DNA of 63,608 nucleotides from JAWSUT01 sp033549345 (lineage in GTDB: Bacteria; Bacillota; Dethiobacteria; Dethiobacterales; Dethiobacteraceae): positions 1 to 63,608 of the forward strand of contig JAWSUT010000017.1 of assembly GCA_033549345.1 (NCBI GenBank). The letters are read 5' to 3'. Below the pieces are notes generated by a model, which saw nothing but the letters and a program-made list of their open reading frames with translations, was not told the DNA's origin and searched no databases. A program made the position numbers and the translations under genes. The stretch's first letter is position 1. The number at the start of each line of letters is the position of its first letter. This document shows, in pieces, positions 1-7,314 of this stretch.

Positions 1-445
1 AAATACCGCTGAGGATATAACCCGCAATCACTCTGACCAAAAGCTCCCGCTGCCTGGGCTCAAAAGCAGCAAACAACCCTTCCACCCTGGCCATCACATC
101 GGTAATCGGGTTTTCACTTCGTTCGGCCCAAAAGCTCTCCATGACCACCAGCCGGACAAGGTCCCGTTCTTCCAGCAGAAAGCGCAGCCGGTTTTCCATC
201 AGGTCACGAACTGTTTTGCGCATATCGCTCTGGCCGCTGACGTCAAAATTGTCAAGGAAAGAAACCAGCGGATGGATCACGGAAACAAAAATTTCTTCCT
301 TTGACGGAAAATGCCGGAACAGAGTCATCTCTGAAATCCCTGCTTCCCTGGCAATCTGGACTGTGGTGGTTCCCTTGTATCCGTTTGTGATAAACAGCTT
401 TTTGGCCGCAGCCAGGATGGCCTGCTGCGTATCTGCTTTCTTCAT
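1..445 (-). CDS. TetR/AcrR family transcriptional regulator (C-terminus beyond window edge)
   Basis: The reading frame starts at ATG 445 behind a GGAGGAG ribosome binding site and runs off the left edge without a stop. About 148 residues are visible. The first 50 or so form a TetR-type helix-turn-helix: a helix with AILAAAKKLF, then TTVQIAREAGIS and the typical recognition end MTLFRHFPSKEEIF. The rest is helical, as expected of the ligand/dimer domain. It lies directly downstream of the octaheme cytochrome gene on the same strand, so the two are probably co-transcribed, and a long palindrome sits before the cytochrome gene. Repression of that cytochrome operon, including itself, is inferred. 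The ligand is unknown. Confidence 0.85.
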   Translation of the reverse strand, partial: MKKADTQQAILAAAKKLFITNGYKGTTTVQIAREAGISEMTLFRHFPSKEEIFVSVIHPLVSFLDNFDVSGQSDMRKTVRDLMENRLRFLLEERDLVRLVVMESFWAERSENPITDVMARVEGLFAAFEPRQRELLVRVIAGYILSGI

Positions 446-527
446 ACGCTCCTCCAGTGTTTATTCAGCTAACTTTAGCTTACGCAAGCTTTCTGCCGAT
501 GTCAAGAGAACGCGCTAATTTGTTTGT

Positions 528-1742
528 TTACCCGGATATTGATTTATCCTGCTCCGGCTGTTCTTTTTTTTGTCCGCGCCTGGTATACACGGCATACCCC
601 AGTGCAAGAAGAGCCAGAATGCCCGAACCACCGGCAATGCCTGTCAGCTGCCCGATTTTCCCCCGGATCACCGACAGTTTCTTGGTGGTAATGGCATCGT
701 CCCTGACATGCACAATATCAGTGGCCAGACCCAGATAGCCTTTATCCCAGGCATAAAGTGCTGAATTATGAAAACCTCCCATAAAGGTGGCAAAGCGGTG
801 GGCCGTACTTTCCCGGTAGATGCCAAAACGGGTCTGTTCATCAATTAGGCCCTCAGCAAATAGCATATCGGCAACATCGATAATCTTCGCCTTCATGATA
901 TCGGCTTCCCGCACCAGGGCATCCCCCTTGGCCAGTTCCCGCAGCACAAAACTCTCGGCATGACACTCGGAGCACCGGGCCACCATGTCATCGCGCCAGT
1001 ACTGCCACTCTGCCATGGATTCCCGCATGATTTCAGGAGCCCTGGCCGGCCCCATTGTTTCCAGCGCCTGCTTCACCTTCTCCCGTGCTTCCACCCACTC
1101 ATCGTCGTCGTCATCTCCCGGCCGCAAGCCCAAAAAACCCCAGGCCGTCATGACTTCATGGCCCCCGTGACAGGTCACACACGTGGGGGCGCGGCCGGAA
1201 TCTCCCTCCATCTGATACAGCTTGCCGTGCTTAGAGTTGGCCCACATCTCATACTGCGGATGATCACCCGTGTGGCAGGTACCGCACGCTTCCGGTTTTT
1301 TGGCTTCCTCTGCGGAAAACACATGCCTGGTATGGCAAGAATCGCAGCGCCCCCGGCTGCCGTCATCCCAGATATAGCCGACCTGGTGGCAGACCACACA
1401 GCCTTTGTCGGTAACAGCCGCCGGCATCATTTCATATGTAGGTACACTCTGCATCGCTTCCCAGCCCCAGTAATGTTTGCCCGCATTAAATGCAGACACT
1501 TCTCCCTCATGGCAGCCGGCACACGTCTTTGGTGTCGGACTAAACGGCTCCCCCGTTCCGGGCCCGTCATGATCTGTACCGTGACAGTCGGTACACAGCA
1601 TCGTCTCTGCCTTGCTGCCCCGGGCAAAATCCTCCGCCGCACTCACATGGCACTCCCGGCACGAGCTGTCCGCCGCATACACCGAACCGGCCATCAGGAT
1701 CAAAAGCCCCCCGAAAACAAACAACAGCCAAAGTCTCCTCAT
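528..1742 (-). CDS. Membrane-anchored octaheme cytochrome c, hydroxylamine-oxidoreductase-like
   Basis: The 404-residue protein has an N-terminal signal peptide (cleavage near AYA, residue 24), eight CxxCH heme-c motifs with first cysteines near residues 28, 50, 74, 115, 133, 153, 188 and 257, and a C-terminal membrane helix near 375-392 followed by a basic tail. Eight hemes in this size, with the central block KHYWGWEAM, recall the HAO/octaheme reductase family. That assignment is by pattern only. The protein should face the outside of the membrane and carry electrons or reduce an N or S compound. ATG 1742 has a strong GGAGGTGGGG site. It shares an operon with the TetR gene that follows. Confidence 0.85.
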   Translation of the reverse strand: MRRLWLLFVFGGLLILMAGSVYAADSSCRECHVSAAEDFARGSKAETMLCTDCHGTDHDGPGTGEPFSPTPKTCAGCHEGEVSAFNAGKHYWGWEAMQSVPTYEMMPAAVTDKGCVVCHQVGYIWDDGSRGRCDSCHTRHVFSAEEAKKPEACGTCHTGDHPQYEMWANSKHGKLYQMEGDSGRAPTCVTCHGGHEVMTAWGFLGLRPGDDDDDEWVEAREKVKQALETMGPARAPEIMRESMAEWQYWRDDMVARCSECHAESFVLRELAKGDALVREADIMKAKIIDVADMLFAEGLIDEQTRFGIYRESTAHRFATFMGGFHNSALYAWDKGYLGLATDIVHVRDDAITTKKLSVIRGKIGQLTGIAGGSGILALLALGYAVYTRRGQKKEQPEQDKSISG

Positions 1743-1752
1743 TTCCCCACCT

Positions 1753-1789
1753 CCGATAATATCGTGTTAGTACTCACTAACATTATCGG
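1753..1789 (-). promoter_or_regulatory. Palindromic operator upstream of the cytochrome c gene
   Basis: An inner dyad at 1765-1782 reads TGTTAGT, a 4-base spacer, then ACTAACA. It is flanked by the inverted octamers CCGATAAT (1753-1760) and ATTATCGG (1782-1789). The block overlaps the ribosome binding site region of the cytochrome gene. The size and symmetry fit a TetR-family operator, and a TetR gene sits in the same transcription unit, so autoregulation is the natural inference. Confidence 0.6.
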
Positions 1790-1860
1790 CTGAAAATATT
1801 CCCATTGTCAAGAGAAATTTTGAACAAAGTTTTAATTATCATTCTTGCTACTGGAAACAC

Positions 1861-1910
1861 TTGACAAAACCATCCTACATGTGTAGGATGGAATCGTACT
1901 ACAAATGTAG
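1861..1910 (+). promoter_or_regulatory. Promoter with two BlaI/MecI-type operator dyads
   Basis: A -35 box TTGACA (1861-1866) is separated by 17 bases from a -10-like TAGGAT (1884-1889). Two dyads with the TACA/TGTA core of BlaI/MecI operators are present. The first is CATCCTACA-TG-TGTAGGATG (1871-1890), which lies inside the promoter. The second is CTACA-AA-TGTAG (1899-1910), just before the ribosome binding site. Binding of the BlaI-like product to either dyad would block its own promoter. Confidence 0.75.
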
Positions 1911-1921
1911 GAGGTGCTGCT

Positions 1922-2314
1922 ATGCCTAATCCACCCAGGATTACTGAGGCTGAATGGCGGGTCATGAAAGTTCTCTGGGATAAAGGCTCTGCTAAGTCTG
2001 CTGAGGTTGTGGAAAGCCTGCAGGATACCGATTGGAACCCAAAAACAATCCATACCCTGCTTTCGCGGTTGGTAGAAAAAAAAGCTGTAAAGGCTCAGAA
2101 GAAAGATAACGCAGTGCACTATCAATACATTCCTCTCGTTAAGGAAAAGGAATGCCAGTTGCATGAATCAAAGACTCTCCTCAAAAAAGTTTATAATGGC
2201 TCACTGAGGATGATGGTAACCAGCTTTCTGGATGCAGGGGCCCTGTCGGAAAATGAACTGCGGGGGCTAAAAGAAATCCTGAATAACTCAGGTGGTGGCA
2301 AACACGATGATTAA
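1922..2314 (+). CDS. BlaI/MecI/CopY family repressor
   Basis: The 130-residue length matches the BlaI family. The N-terminal winged helix contains ITEAEWRVMKVLWDKG and KTIHTLLSRLVEKKAV, both characteristic of BlaI/MecI. The C-terminal helices form the dimerisation and protease-cleavage region of the family. ATG 1922 has a GGAGG site. The gene overlaps by a few bases with a BlaR1-like membrane protease gene, the standard two-gene sensor arrangement. In the known system the sensor protease causes cleavage of the repressor. No beta-lactamase gene is nearby, so the regulated target is unknown. Confidence 0.9.
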   Translation: MPNPPRITEAEWRVMKVLWDKGSAKSAEVVESLQDTDWNPKTIHTLLSRLVEKKAVKAQKKDNAVHYQYIPLVKEKECQLHESKTLLKKVYNGSLRMMVTSFLDAGALSENELRGLKEILNNSGGGKHDD

Positions 2315-3815
2315 CCTCTTTTTTACCGCCCTAACACTGTCACTGATGGGTACTGTAACGGCCGCCGGGATTCTGCTTGTAAAGTGGCTGGCCTCAGCCC
2401 GGTTTTCACCTAAATGGCATTATTTTATTTGGATGCTTCTAGTGGCCAGGTTGCTTATACCTGTTTTCCCCGAGAGTTCTCTTAGTATTTTTAATCTACC
2501 CGTGCGACAACACGAAGCAGGGACTGCTATTGAATACCAGGCAGGAGATAAAATCAGTTTCTCCGCCGCAAGTCAACGAGATACATCGTCAGGCATCATA
2601 CCGAGAACAAAGGATCTGCCAGATAAGTATACCCCCATTGATCCGGGACAAACACCTGATTACGTGGAATTCCCCCGGTCGTTTATCCATGCATGGCTCG
2701 CCCGTTTCTGGTTGGCTGGTTTTTTACTTATAGCAGTGTATTTCCTCTCGCTAAGAATTTTATTGCATATAAAACTGCACCGCATTCCACCCTATAAAAA
2801 CAATCGGTTCCAGGCTCTATTATATGAAGCAATGAGTGTCACCGGCTATAGCAATGAACTGGTTGTATTCGAGTTTGACGGTATTGCCACACCCTCTCTT
2901 TTTGGTATATTTCGTCCCAGGCTGCTCATACCCCCTAGGATGATGGATAGACTGGAGGACAGAGATATCTACCATATGCTCCTGCATGAATTTGCCCACG
3001 TAAAACATCGAGACCCGTTAATTCATACGATCTTACACCTTGTTCTGTCCCTGCACTGGTTTAATCCATTCATCTGGCTGGCAATTAGGCGCATGAAGCT
3101 GGACGGGGAACTGGCCTGTGATGCCTACGTTCTGGAGCACCTGCACAAGGATAAAGGAAGTTATGGGGAAACACTCCTCAGGGTCATGGACATAGCCGGA
3201 AACAGAAACTTTGCTTCGGTTACCACATGTATGGCAGTCTATAAATCTAACTTACGCCGCCGAATTGAACTGGTTGCCAACAGGAGAACATATACAAAGA
3301 CTGTTTCTGCACTAACCGTTATAATTACAATTTTGATGTCAGCCTTATTCCTTACTGATGCCGCTGCAAAACCTGTACCCACTGTAACAGTTGAACGGGC
3401 TCTTGCCATAGCAGGTGAAATCTATGGGATAGACACTGTGGTGCGCATCACAAGGAAAACAGGGGAAGAGATCGGTATTTCTGAAGAAGAAGCTGAGGAT
3501 ATGTTTTATGCGATCATCGGGACTGTTGGTACATGGGTGACAATAACTGTCTATGTCAATACAGAAAATGTTAATCAACATACGATGCGCGGTTCTCAAA
3601 TGATTGGGCTGCCAAGCTGTATGGATTGTCATGCAATGCCCGCCAATCCCCTTGAGATGCGAGAGTTCCGTCAAATCTACGAGACTGACAAAATTAACGA
3701 AATTAAAGAACGAAAATTAGCAGAAGCACAACAAATCCCGATAGATTTTTTTACCGAGGAACAGGAAATGAATAAAATCGCAAAAGAAGAATACGGGCTG
3801 TCCGTTTTTTATTAG
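2307..3815 (+). CDS. BlaR1/MecR1-like M56 membrane peptidase with a heme-c motif in its sensor domain
   Basis: The protein has N-terminal membrane helices, the M56 zinc protease motif HEFAH followed by ELACDAYVLEHL, and a further membrane helix (ALTVIITILMSALFL) before the extracytoplasmic C-terminus. Instead of the penicillin-binding domain of BlaR1 it carries a short domain of about 150 residues with the heme-c motif CMDCH (3618-3632). I chose ATG 2307, 11 bases after AGGTGG; GTG 2292 is possible. The reading frame ends at a run of six T, and the next frame continues as plausible coding sequence to 3981, so the C-terminus is probably truncated by a one-base frameshift. A redox or heme-based signal is inferred. 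Confidence 0.85.
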   Translation: MINLFFTALTLSLMGTVTAAGILLVKWLASARFSPKWHYFIWMLLVARLLIPVFPESSLSIFNLPVRQHEAGTAIEYQAGDKISFSAASQRDTSSGIIPRTKDLPDKYTPIDPGQTPDYVEFPRSFIHAWLARFWLAGFLLIAVYFLSLRILLHIKLHRIPPYKNNRFQALLYEAMSVTGYSNELVVFEFDGIATPSLFGIFRPRLLIPPRMMDRLEDRDIYHMLLHEFAHVKHRDPLIHTILHLVLSLHWFNPFIWLAIRRMKLDGELACDAYVLEHLHKDKGSYGETLLRVMDIAGNRNFASVTTCMAVYKSNLRRRIELVANRRTYTKTVSALTVIITILMSALFLTDAAAKPVPTVTVERALAIAGEIYGIDTVVRITRKTGEEIGISEEEAEDMFYAIIGTVGTWVTITVYVNTENVNQHTMRGSQMIGLPSCMDCHAMPANPLEMREFRQIYETDKINEIKERKLAEAQQIPIDFFTEEQEMNKIAKEEYGLSVFY

Positions 3816-3981
3816 TGGCGGCCGTAGCTTCATGAATGAAGAAGCAAAAGAAATTCTTGGTACCGACAGCAGGTTTTATAGATACAAAACGTTTGTAGAC
3901 AGGAATCTTAACACTGTTAAGGTATACTTCGATGATAAAGACTTTTCTGTTCACGGGATTATAATACTTGGTAAGCGATAA
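3811..3981 (+). pseudogene. Out-of-frame C-terminal remainder of the BlaR1-like gene
   Basis: If one T of the T6 run at 3805-3810 is skipped, the BlaR1-like frame continues about 57 residues, through ISGGRSFMNEEAKEIL and VYFDDKDFSVHGIIILGKR to a TAA at 3979-3981. A terminator follows at once. The continuation fills the otherwise empty gap before the terminator. Either a real single-base indel or a homopolymer sequencing error explains it. Confidence 0.6.
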
Positions 3982-3988
3982 ATACGAT

Positions 3989-4014
3989 AAAAACCCGGGG
4001 ACACCGGGTTTTTT
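3989..4014. terminator. Bidirectional intrinsic terminator
   Basis: The stem AAACCCGG / CCGGGTTT is followed by T6 on the plus strand and is preceded by an A-rich run on the minus side. It lies between the converging BlaR1-like and MBL genes. Confidence 0.75.
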
Positions 4015-4017
4015 AAC

Positions 4018-4845
4018 TTAATGTACATAGCCACCTTTTTGGGGAATGGCCCTCTCTGCAAAATTCTCCGCCAGTGCCGATAGCTGCTGGGAGAGTTCTT
4101 CCCCCTGCATTGGCAGTCCATGGCTGGGTATCGCCATCTTCGGCTGCAGCTTACTGAGTGCTTTAACGGAATTCTCCGCTGCTTTCCAGTCCATAGTGAA
4201 ATATGCCGGCGGGCCATGGATTTCCTTCTCTTTGGACAGCACAGATTCGGCTGAATCCTGCTTAAGTGTGGTAAATGCATCCCCCACAATGAGAGTGCCG
4301 TCACCGTCCCGGTATAAAGAAACATGCCCGGGAGAATGGCCCGGCGTATGAATCCAGCGCCATCCCGGCATCCACGGAACGCTGCTGCCTGCCGGCAAAG
4401 CCTTTACACGGGTACCCAGGTTGAGTCCCTTATTGGGGAATGTGGGAGAAATTTTGGCAATCAGTCCTTCATTGACAGTGGGGTCGGCCGGCGGATAGTC
4501 CTGCTGTCCCGTTAAAAAGGGCAGCTCCTGCTCATGGGCGTAAACCGGTACATTCCAGACATTGAGCAGTTCCAAGAGCGCTCCCACATGGTCAAAATGG
4601 CCATGGGTCAGGATAATGGCCTTCGGCTGGCTTCCTTTCCCGAAACGGGTTTCTGCTGCAGTCATAATATCTTTTGATGTATGGGCCATGCCGGCACCGA
4701 CAAGCACCCACTCGCCGTTATTCGCATTGGGGTCGCCGACCAAGACCACATTAACAAGTGGAAGCTCTACAATCATGATGTCAGGCATAATTTGTCCGGT
4801 TGATACAGGCTTCTGTGTGATTTGCTGCAGGATGTTGCTCTCCAT
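4018..4845 (-). CDS. MBL-fold metallo-hydrolase
   Basis: The 275-residue protein has the metallo-beta-lactamase zinc motif THGHFDHVGAL near residue 80, a second-shell HTPGHSPGHV and a GDAF segment supplying the bridging aspartate. The C-terminal SHGLP probably gives the last histidine ligand. It has no signal peptide, so it is cytoplasmic. This group includes glyoxalase II-like and persulfide or quorum-signal hydrolases; the substrate cannot be told from sequence. ATG 4845 lies behind AGGAGG. The gene appears monocistronic, ending at a terminator shared with the converging blaR1-like gene. Confidence 0.85.
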   Translation of the reverse strand: MESNILQQITQKPVSTGQIMPDIMIVELPLVNVVLVGDPNANNGEWVLVGAGMAHTSKDIMTAAETRFGKGSQPKAIILTHGHFDHVGALLELLNVWNVPVYAHEQELPFLTGQQDYPPADPTVNEGLIAKISPTFPNKGLNLGTRVKALPAGSSVPWMPGWRWIHTPGHSPGHVSLYRDGDGTLIVGDAFTTLKQDSAESVLSKEKEIHGPPAYFTMDWKAAENSVKALSKLQPKMAIPSHGLPMQGEELSQQLSALAENFAERAIPQKGGYVH

Positions 4846-4912
4846 GGTTAAAACCTCCTATGTTTTTACTGCCTTTAGTATGCCCTGTTGATAGCTAAAT
4901 TTGATGCAAAGT

Positions 4913-4937
4913 AAAAAACCCGGACAATCCGGGTTTT
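4913..4937 (-). terminator. Intrinsic terminator after the response regulator gene
   Basis: The stem AACCCGG / CCGGGTT with a 4-base loop is flanked by A5 and T5 runs. It lies 26 bases past the stop of the receiver gene on the minus strand. It nearly copies the stems at 3989 and 9454. Confidence 0.7.
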
Positions 4938-4963
4938 TCCTTGTTAGTGTCTTGTTGATTCAG

Positions 4964-5344
4964 TTAGCAGGCCGCTTCGGCAGTAGTAAGCCAGTCCACT
5001 GTCTCAATAACTTCATTAAGGTCAAAGGGTTTGCCAATAAAAGCCTGATAACTTCCTTCCGGCGGCATGATATCCGGACTCGGAACAGAGCCTGACACTA
5101 TAATCACAGGAATATTCCGTAATAACTCATTTTCACTACGCATGATTTCCACTACTTCACGTCCGCTTATTCCAGGCATATTCAGGTCAAGTATTACAAG
5201 ATCCGTCTTTGCTTCTCCCTGAAGTATCTTAAGTCCGCTGCTACCGTCAGAAACTACTTCTACTTTATGGCCCTCTTCCGTCAAGGCCAAATCAAACACC
5301 ATCCCGATACTGGGTCGATCTTCAATGACTAACACGTTTGCCAA
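4964..5344 (-). CDS. Single-domain response regulator (receiver only)
   Basis: The protein is a stand-alone CheY-like receiver of about 126 residues. It shows the acidic pocket (VIEDRPS), the phosphoacceptor aspartate in VILDLNMPG, a conserved serine in IIVSGS and the lysine in FIGKPFD. There is no output domain. I chose TTG 5344 (MANVLVIED) because AGGAGG at 5353-5358 lies 8 bases before it; the upstream ATG 5362 would put that site inside the gene. It is divergent from the KaiC/histidine kinase operon 200 bases away and is the obvious candidate phosphorylation partner of that kinase. Confidence 0.88.
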   Translation of the reverse strand: MANVLVIEDRPSIGMVFDLALTEEGHKVEVVSDGSSGLKILQGEAKTDLVILDLNMPGISGREVVEIMRSENELLRNIPVIIVSGSVPSPDIMPPEGSYQAFIGKPFDLNEVIETVDWLTTAEAAC

Positions 5345-5565
5345 ATGTCTATCCTCCTGCATCCATAAAATTGTTAGGACTTAATTATATTTTATCCGGA
5401 AAACAGAATTTGCTGTAACCTGTCGACACGAGAGAATTACTTTACGTTAAATTTCTACACATTTCCTCTTTATGGGCTATTTTTCATTATATTGAAGGTA
5501 TTCTCTGTTTTTTGAAGAATTGAAATATGTCAGATTCTGCAGAAAGGGAGGCCAGGAAAGATTAG

Positions 5566-5889
5566 ATGAGTCAATTCACAATGTACAGGGATATGATTAA
5601 TGAAACATTTGAGTCTGTAAGTGACTCTATCGGCATTCATGTCATGCTCATTGTTGTGGAGCATGCCCTTTGGAACACCAAAAACAAGTATGAAGAAGCA
5701 GCATGTATCCAGTTCTCAGAAGAAGGAATCAATTTTGATGCAATGGCAGAACTGGAAGAAGAGAAAGTTCGGGCCATTGCTCATGAGCTGGCTATGACGA
5801 TAATCGCTACCTTAGGTCGTTTAGTTGGAAAACAACTTGCCCGTCAGCTAATGAATGATCTGCAACTGACGAATGCTGAGGAGGAGTAA
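5566..5889 (+). CDS. Small helical protein of unknown function, first gene of the KaiC operon
   Basis: I do not recognise this 107-residue protein. It appears mostly alpha-helical, with no signal peptide, no membrane segment and no metal motif. Its C-terminal half (ELAMTIIATLGRLVGKQLA) is an amphipathic helix rich in alanine and leucine, fit for a protein interface, and the end is acidic. ATG 5566 follows a GGGAGG site. The stop is only a few bases from the KaiC start, so the two are likely translationally coupled. Tight linkage suggests an adaptor or regulator of the KaiC ATPase, in the place KaiB would hold elsewhere; it does not resemble KaiB by eye. Confidence 0.75.
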   Translation: MSQFTMYRDMINETFESVSDSIGIHVMLIVVEHALWNTKNKYEEAACIQFSEEGINFDAMAELEEEKVRAIAHELAMTIIATLGRLVGKQLARQLMNDLQLTNAEEE

Positions 5890-5892
5890 AAC

Positions 5893-7278
5893 TTGACTAG
5901 AATTGAAACCGGGATTCAAAACTTAGATACAATACTGCACGGTGGTATTCCTGAAGGTTCTACGGTGCTCCTTGCGGGCCGCCCCGGTTCCGGGAAGACC
6001 ATTCTCGCTCATCAAATCATGTTTCATAACGCGGCACCGGAGTCTAAAGCTCTTTTTCTGACGACTCTCTCGGAGCCTCAGGTAAAAGTTATGCACTTCC
6101 AGCAAGAGTTTGGATTTTTTGACAAAGCCAAGTTTCAGAACACCGTTATTTATCATGATATGGGGTCAATTATTCGCAAACGCGGCGCTCAACATGCTAT
6201 TTTAATTATTGATGAGTTGTTACGTAAGCATCAGCCCCGCCTTGTGGTTATTGATACAATAAAAACAATTAGCGAGATGATTCCTTCCTTAGTGGAATAC
6301 CGTGAATTTCTGTTAGATTTGTCACTTCGGCTGACAACCTGGGGTTGTACAACATTACTGCTTGGTGAGTATTCAGAAGAAGATATGAATATTCGCCCAG
6401 AAAGTGCCATAGCTGACGGGATTATCTATCTTAATGGTGTGGAAGAAAAAAGACATCAGAAACGGTATCTGCGCATCTTAAAAATGCGGGGGACCAACCA
6501 TATCAGCGGTGAAAACTTTTTCCGCATCACAGATCAGGGTATCGAAGTATTCCCCCGTCTCAAACCCGATTTAAATGACCAGTCTTACAGGCAAACCTCA
6601 GAGCGAATCTCAACGGGATTACCCCAACTGGATGAAATGACAGCCGGCGGCATCCCCCGTGGTTCCACAACATTGGTAAGTGGAGCTTCCGGTACCGGAA
6701 AAACATTGTTGGCTCTGCATTTTATTTATGCCGGCCTGCTAGCCGGTGAATCGGTACTTTTTGTTACATTTGAAGAAAACCCCCAGCAGATTCTGCACGG
6801 CACGTCTAGTATGGGCCTAGACCTGCACGCTTTTATCAACTCAGACAAACTTCATTTTCTATACGTTTCACCAATGGAGTTGAACGTTGACGAGCATATC
6901 TTCGATATCCAAAATTTGGCCGAAGAATGCGGGGTATCGCGCATTGTTATTGACTCCATTTCATCTTTTGAGTTGGGTATGACTGATAAAGTGAAATATA
7001 CTGATTATATCTGGGCCATGACGGACTACTTTAAGGTTCAGGGAATCAATGTGCTGTTGACACACGAGATGCATGATTCCCAACAAGTTACTGAACTAAC
7101 CAAGCACGGCATTAGTTTCGTTGCCGATAATGTAATCCTTTTACGCTACCTGGAACAAGGCTTTGATATTAAGCGTTATCTTCGTGTGGTTAAAATGCGT
7201 TCGAGTAACCATGCGAACAACCTACGGGAATTAAAAATCAGCAGTAAAGGTGTACGTATCGGCAGCTCCCCTTCGTAG
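5893..7278 (+). CDS. KaiC-like double-domain RecA-superfamily ATPase
   Basis: The 461 residues contain two KaiC domains. Domain 1 has Walker A GRPGSGKT (29-36) and Walker B LVVIDTI. Domain 2 has GASGTGKT (264-271), the glutamate pair in FVTFEENP, and RIVIDSIS. Domain 1 has LTTLSEP where the catalytic glutamate pair would lie, so its ATPase may differ. Each domain ends with a KMR(G/S)(T/S)NH block typical of KaiC. TTG 5893 is the start, with GAGGAG 6-11 bases before it. No kaiA or kaiB is visible in the window. The gene sits between a small helical protein and a histidine kinase, which suggests a phosphorelay rather than a clock; that is inference. Confidence 0.9.
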   Translation: MTRIETGIQNLDTILHGGIPEGSTVLLAGRPGSGKTILAHQIMFHNAAPESKALFLTTLSEPQVKVMHFQQEFGFFDKAKFQNTVIYHDMGSIIRKRGAQHAILIIDELLRKHQPRLVVIDTIKTISEMIPSLVEYREFLLDLSLRLTTWGCTTLLLGEYSEEDMNIRPESAIADGIIYLNGVEEKRHQKRYLRILKMRGTNHISGENFFRITDQGIEVFPRLKPDLNDQSYRQTSERISTGLPQLDEMTAGGIPRGSTTLVSGASGTGKTLLALHFIYAGLLAGESVLFVTFEENPQQILHGTSSMGLDLHAFINSDKLHFLYVSPMELNVDEHIFDIQNLAEECGVSRIVIDSISSFELGMTDKVKYTDYIWAMTDYFKVQGINVLLTHEMHDSQQVTELTKHGISFVADNVILLRYLEQGFDIKRYLRVVKMRSSNHANNLRELKISSKGVRIGSSPS

Positions 7279-7314
7279 CACGCATAAGCCAACAAACCGG
7301 GATGGTGGTGAGAT

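Noticed and set aside
960..1793. Long plus-strand frame over the cytochrome gene
   Set aside because: It is antisense to the eight-heme cytochrome, has no ribosome binding site and its composition is explained by the opposite strand.
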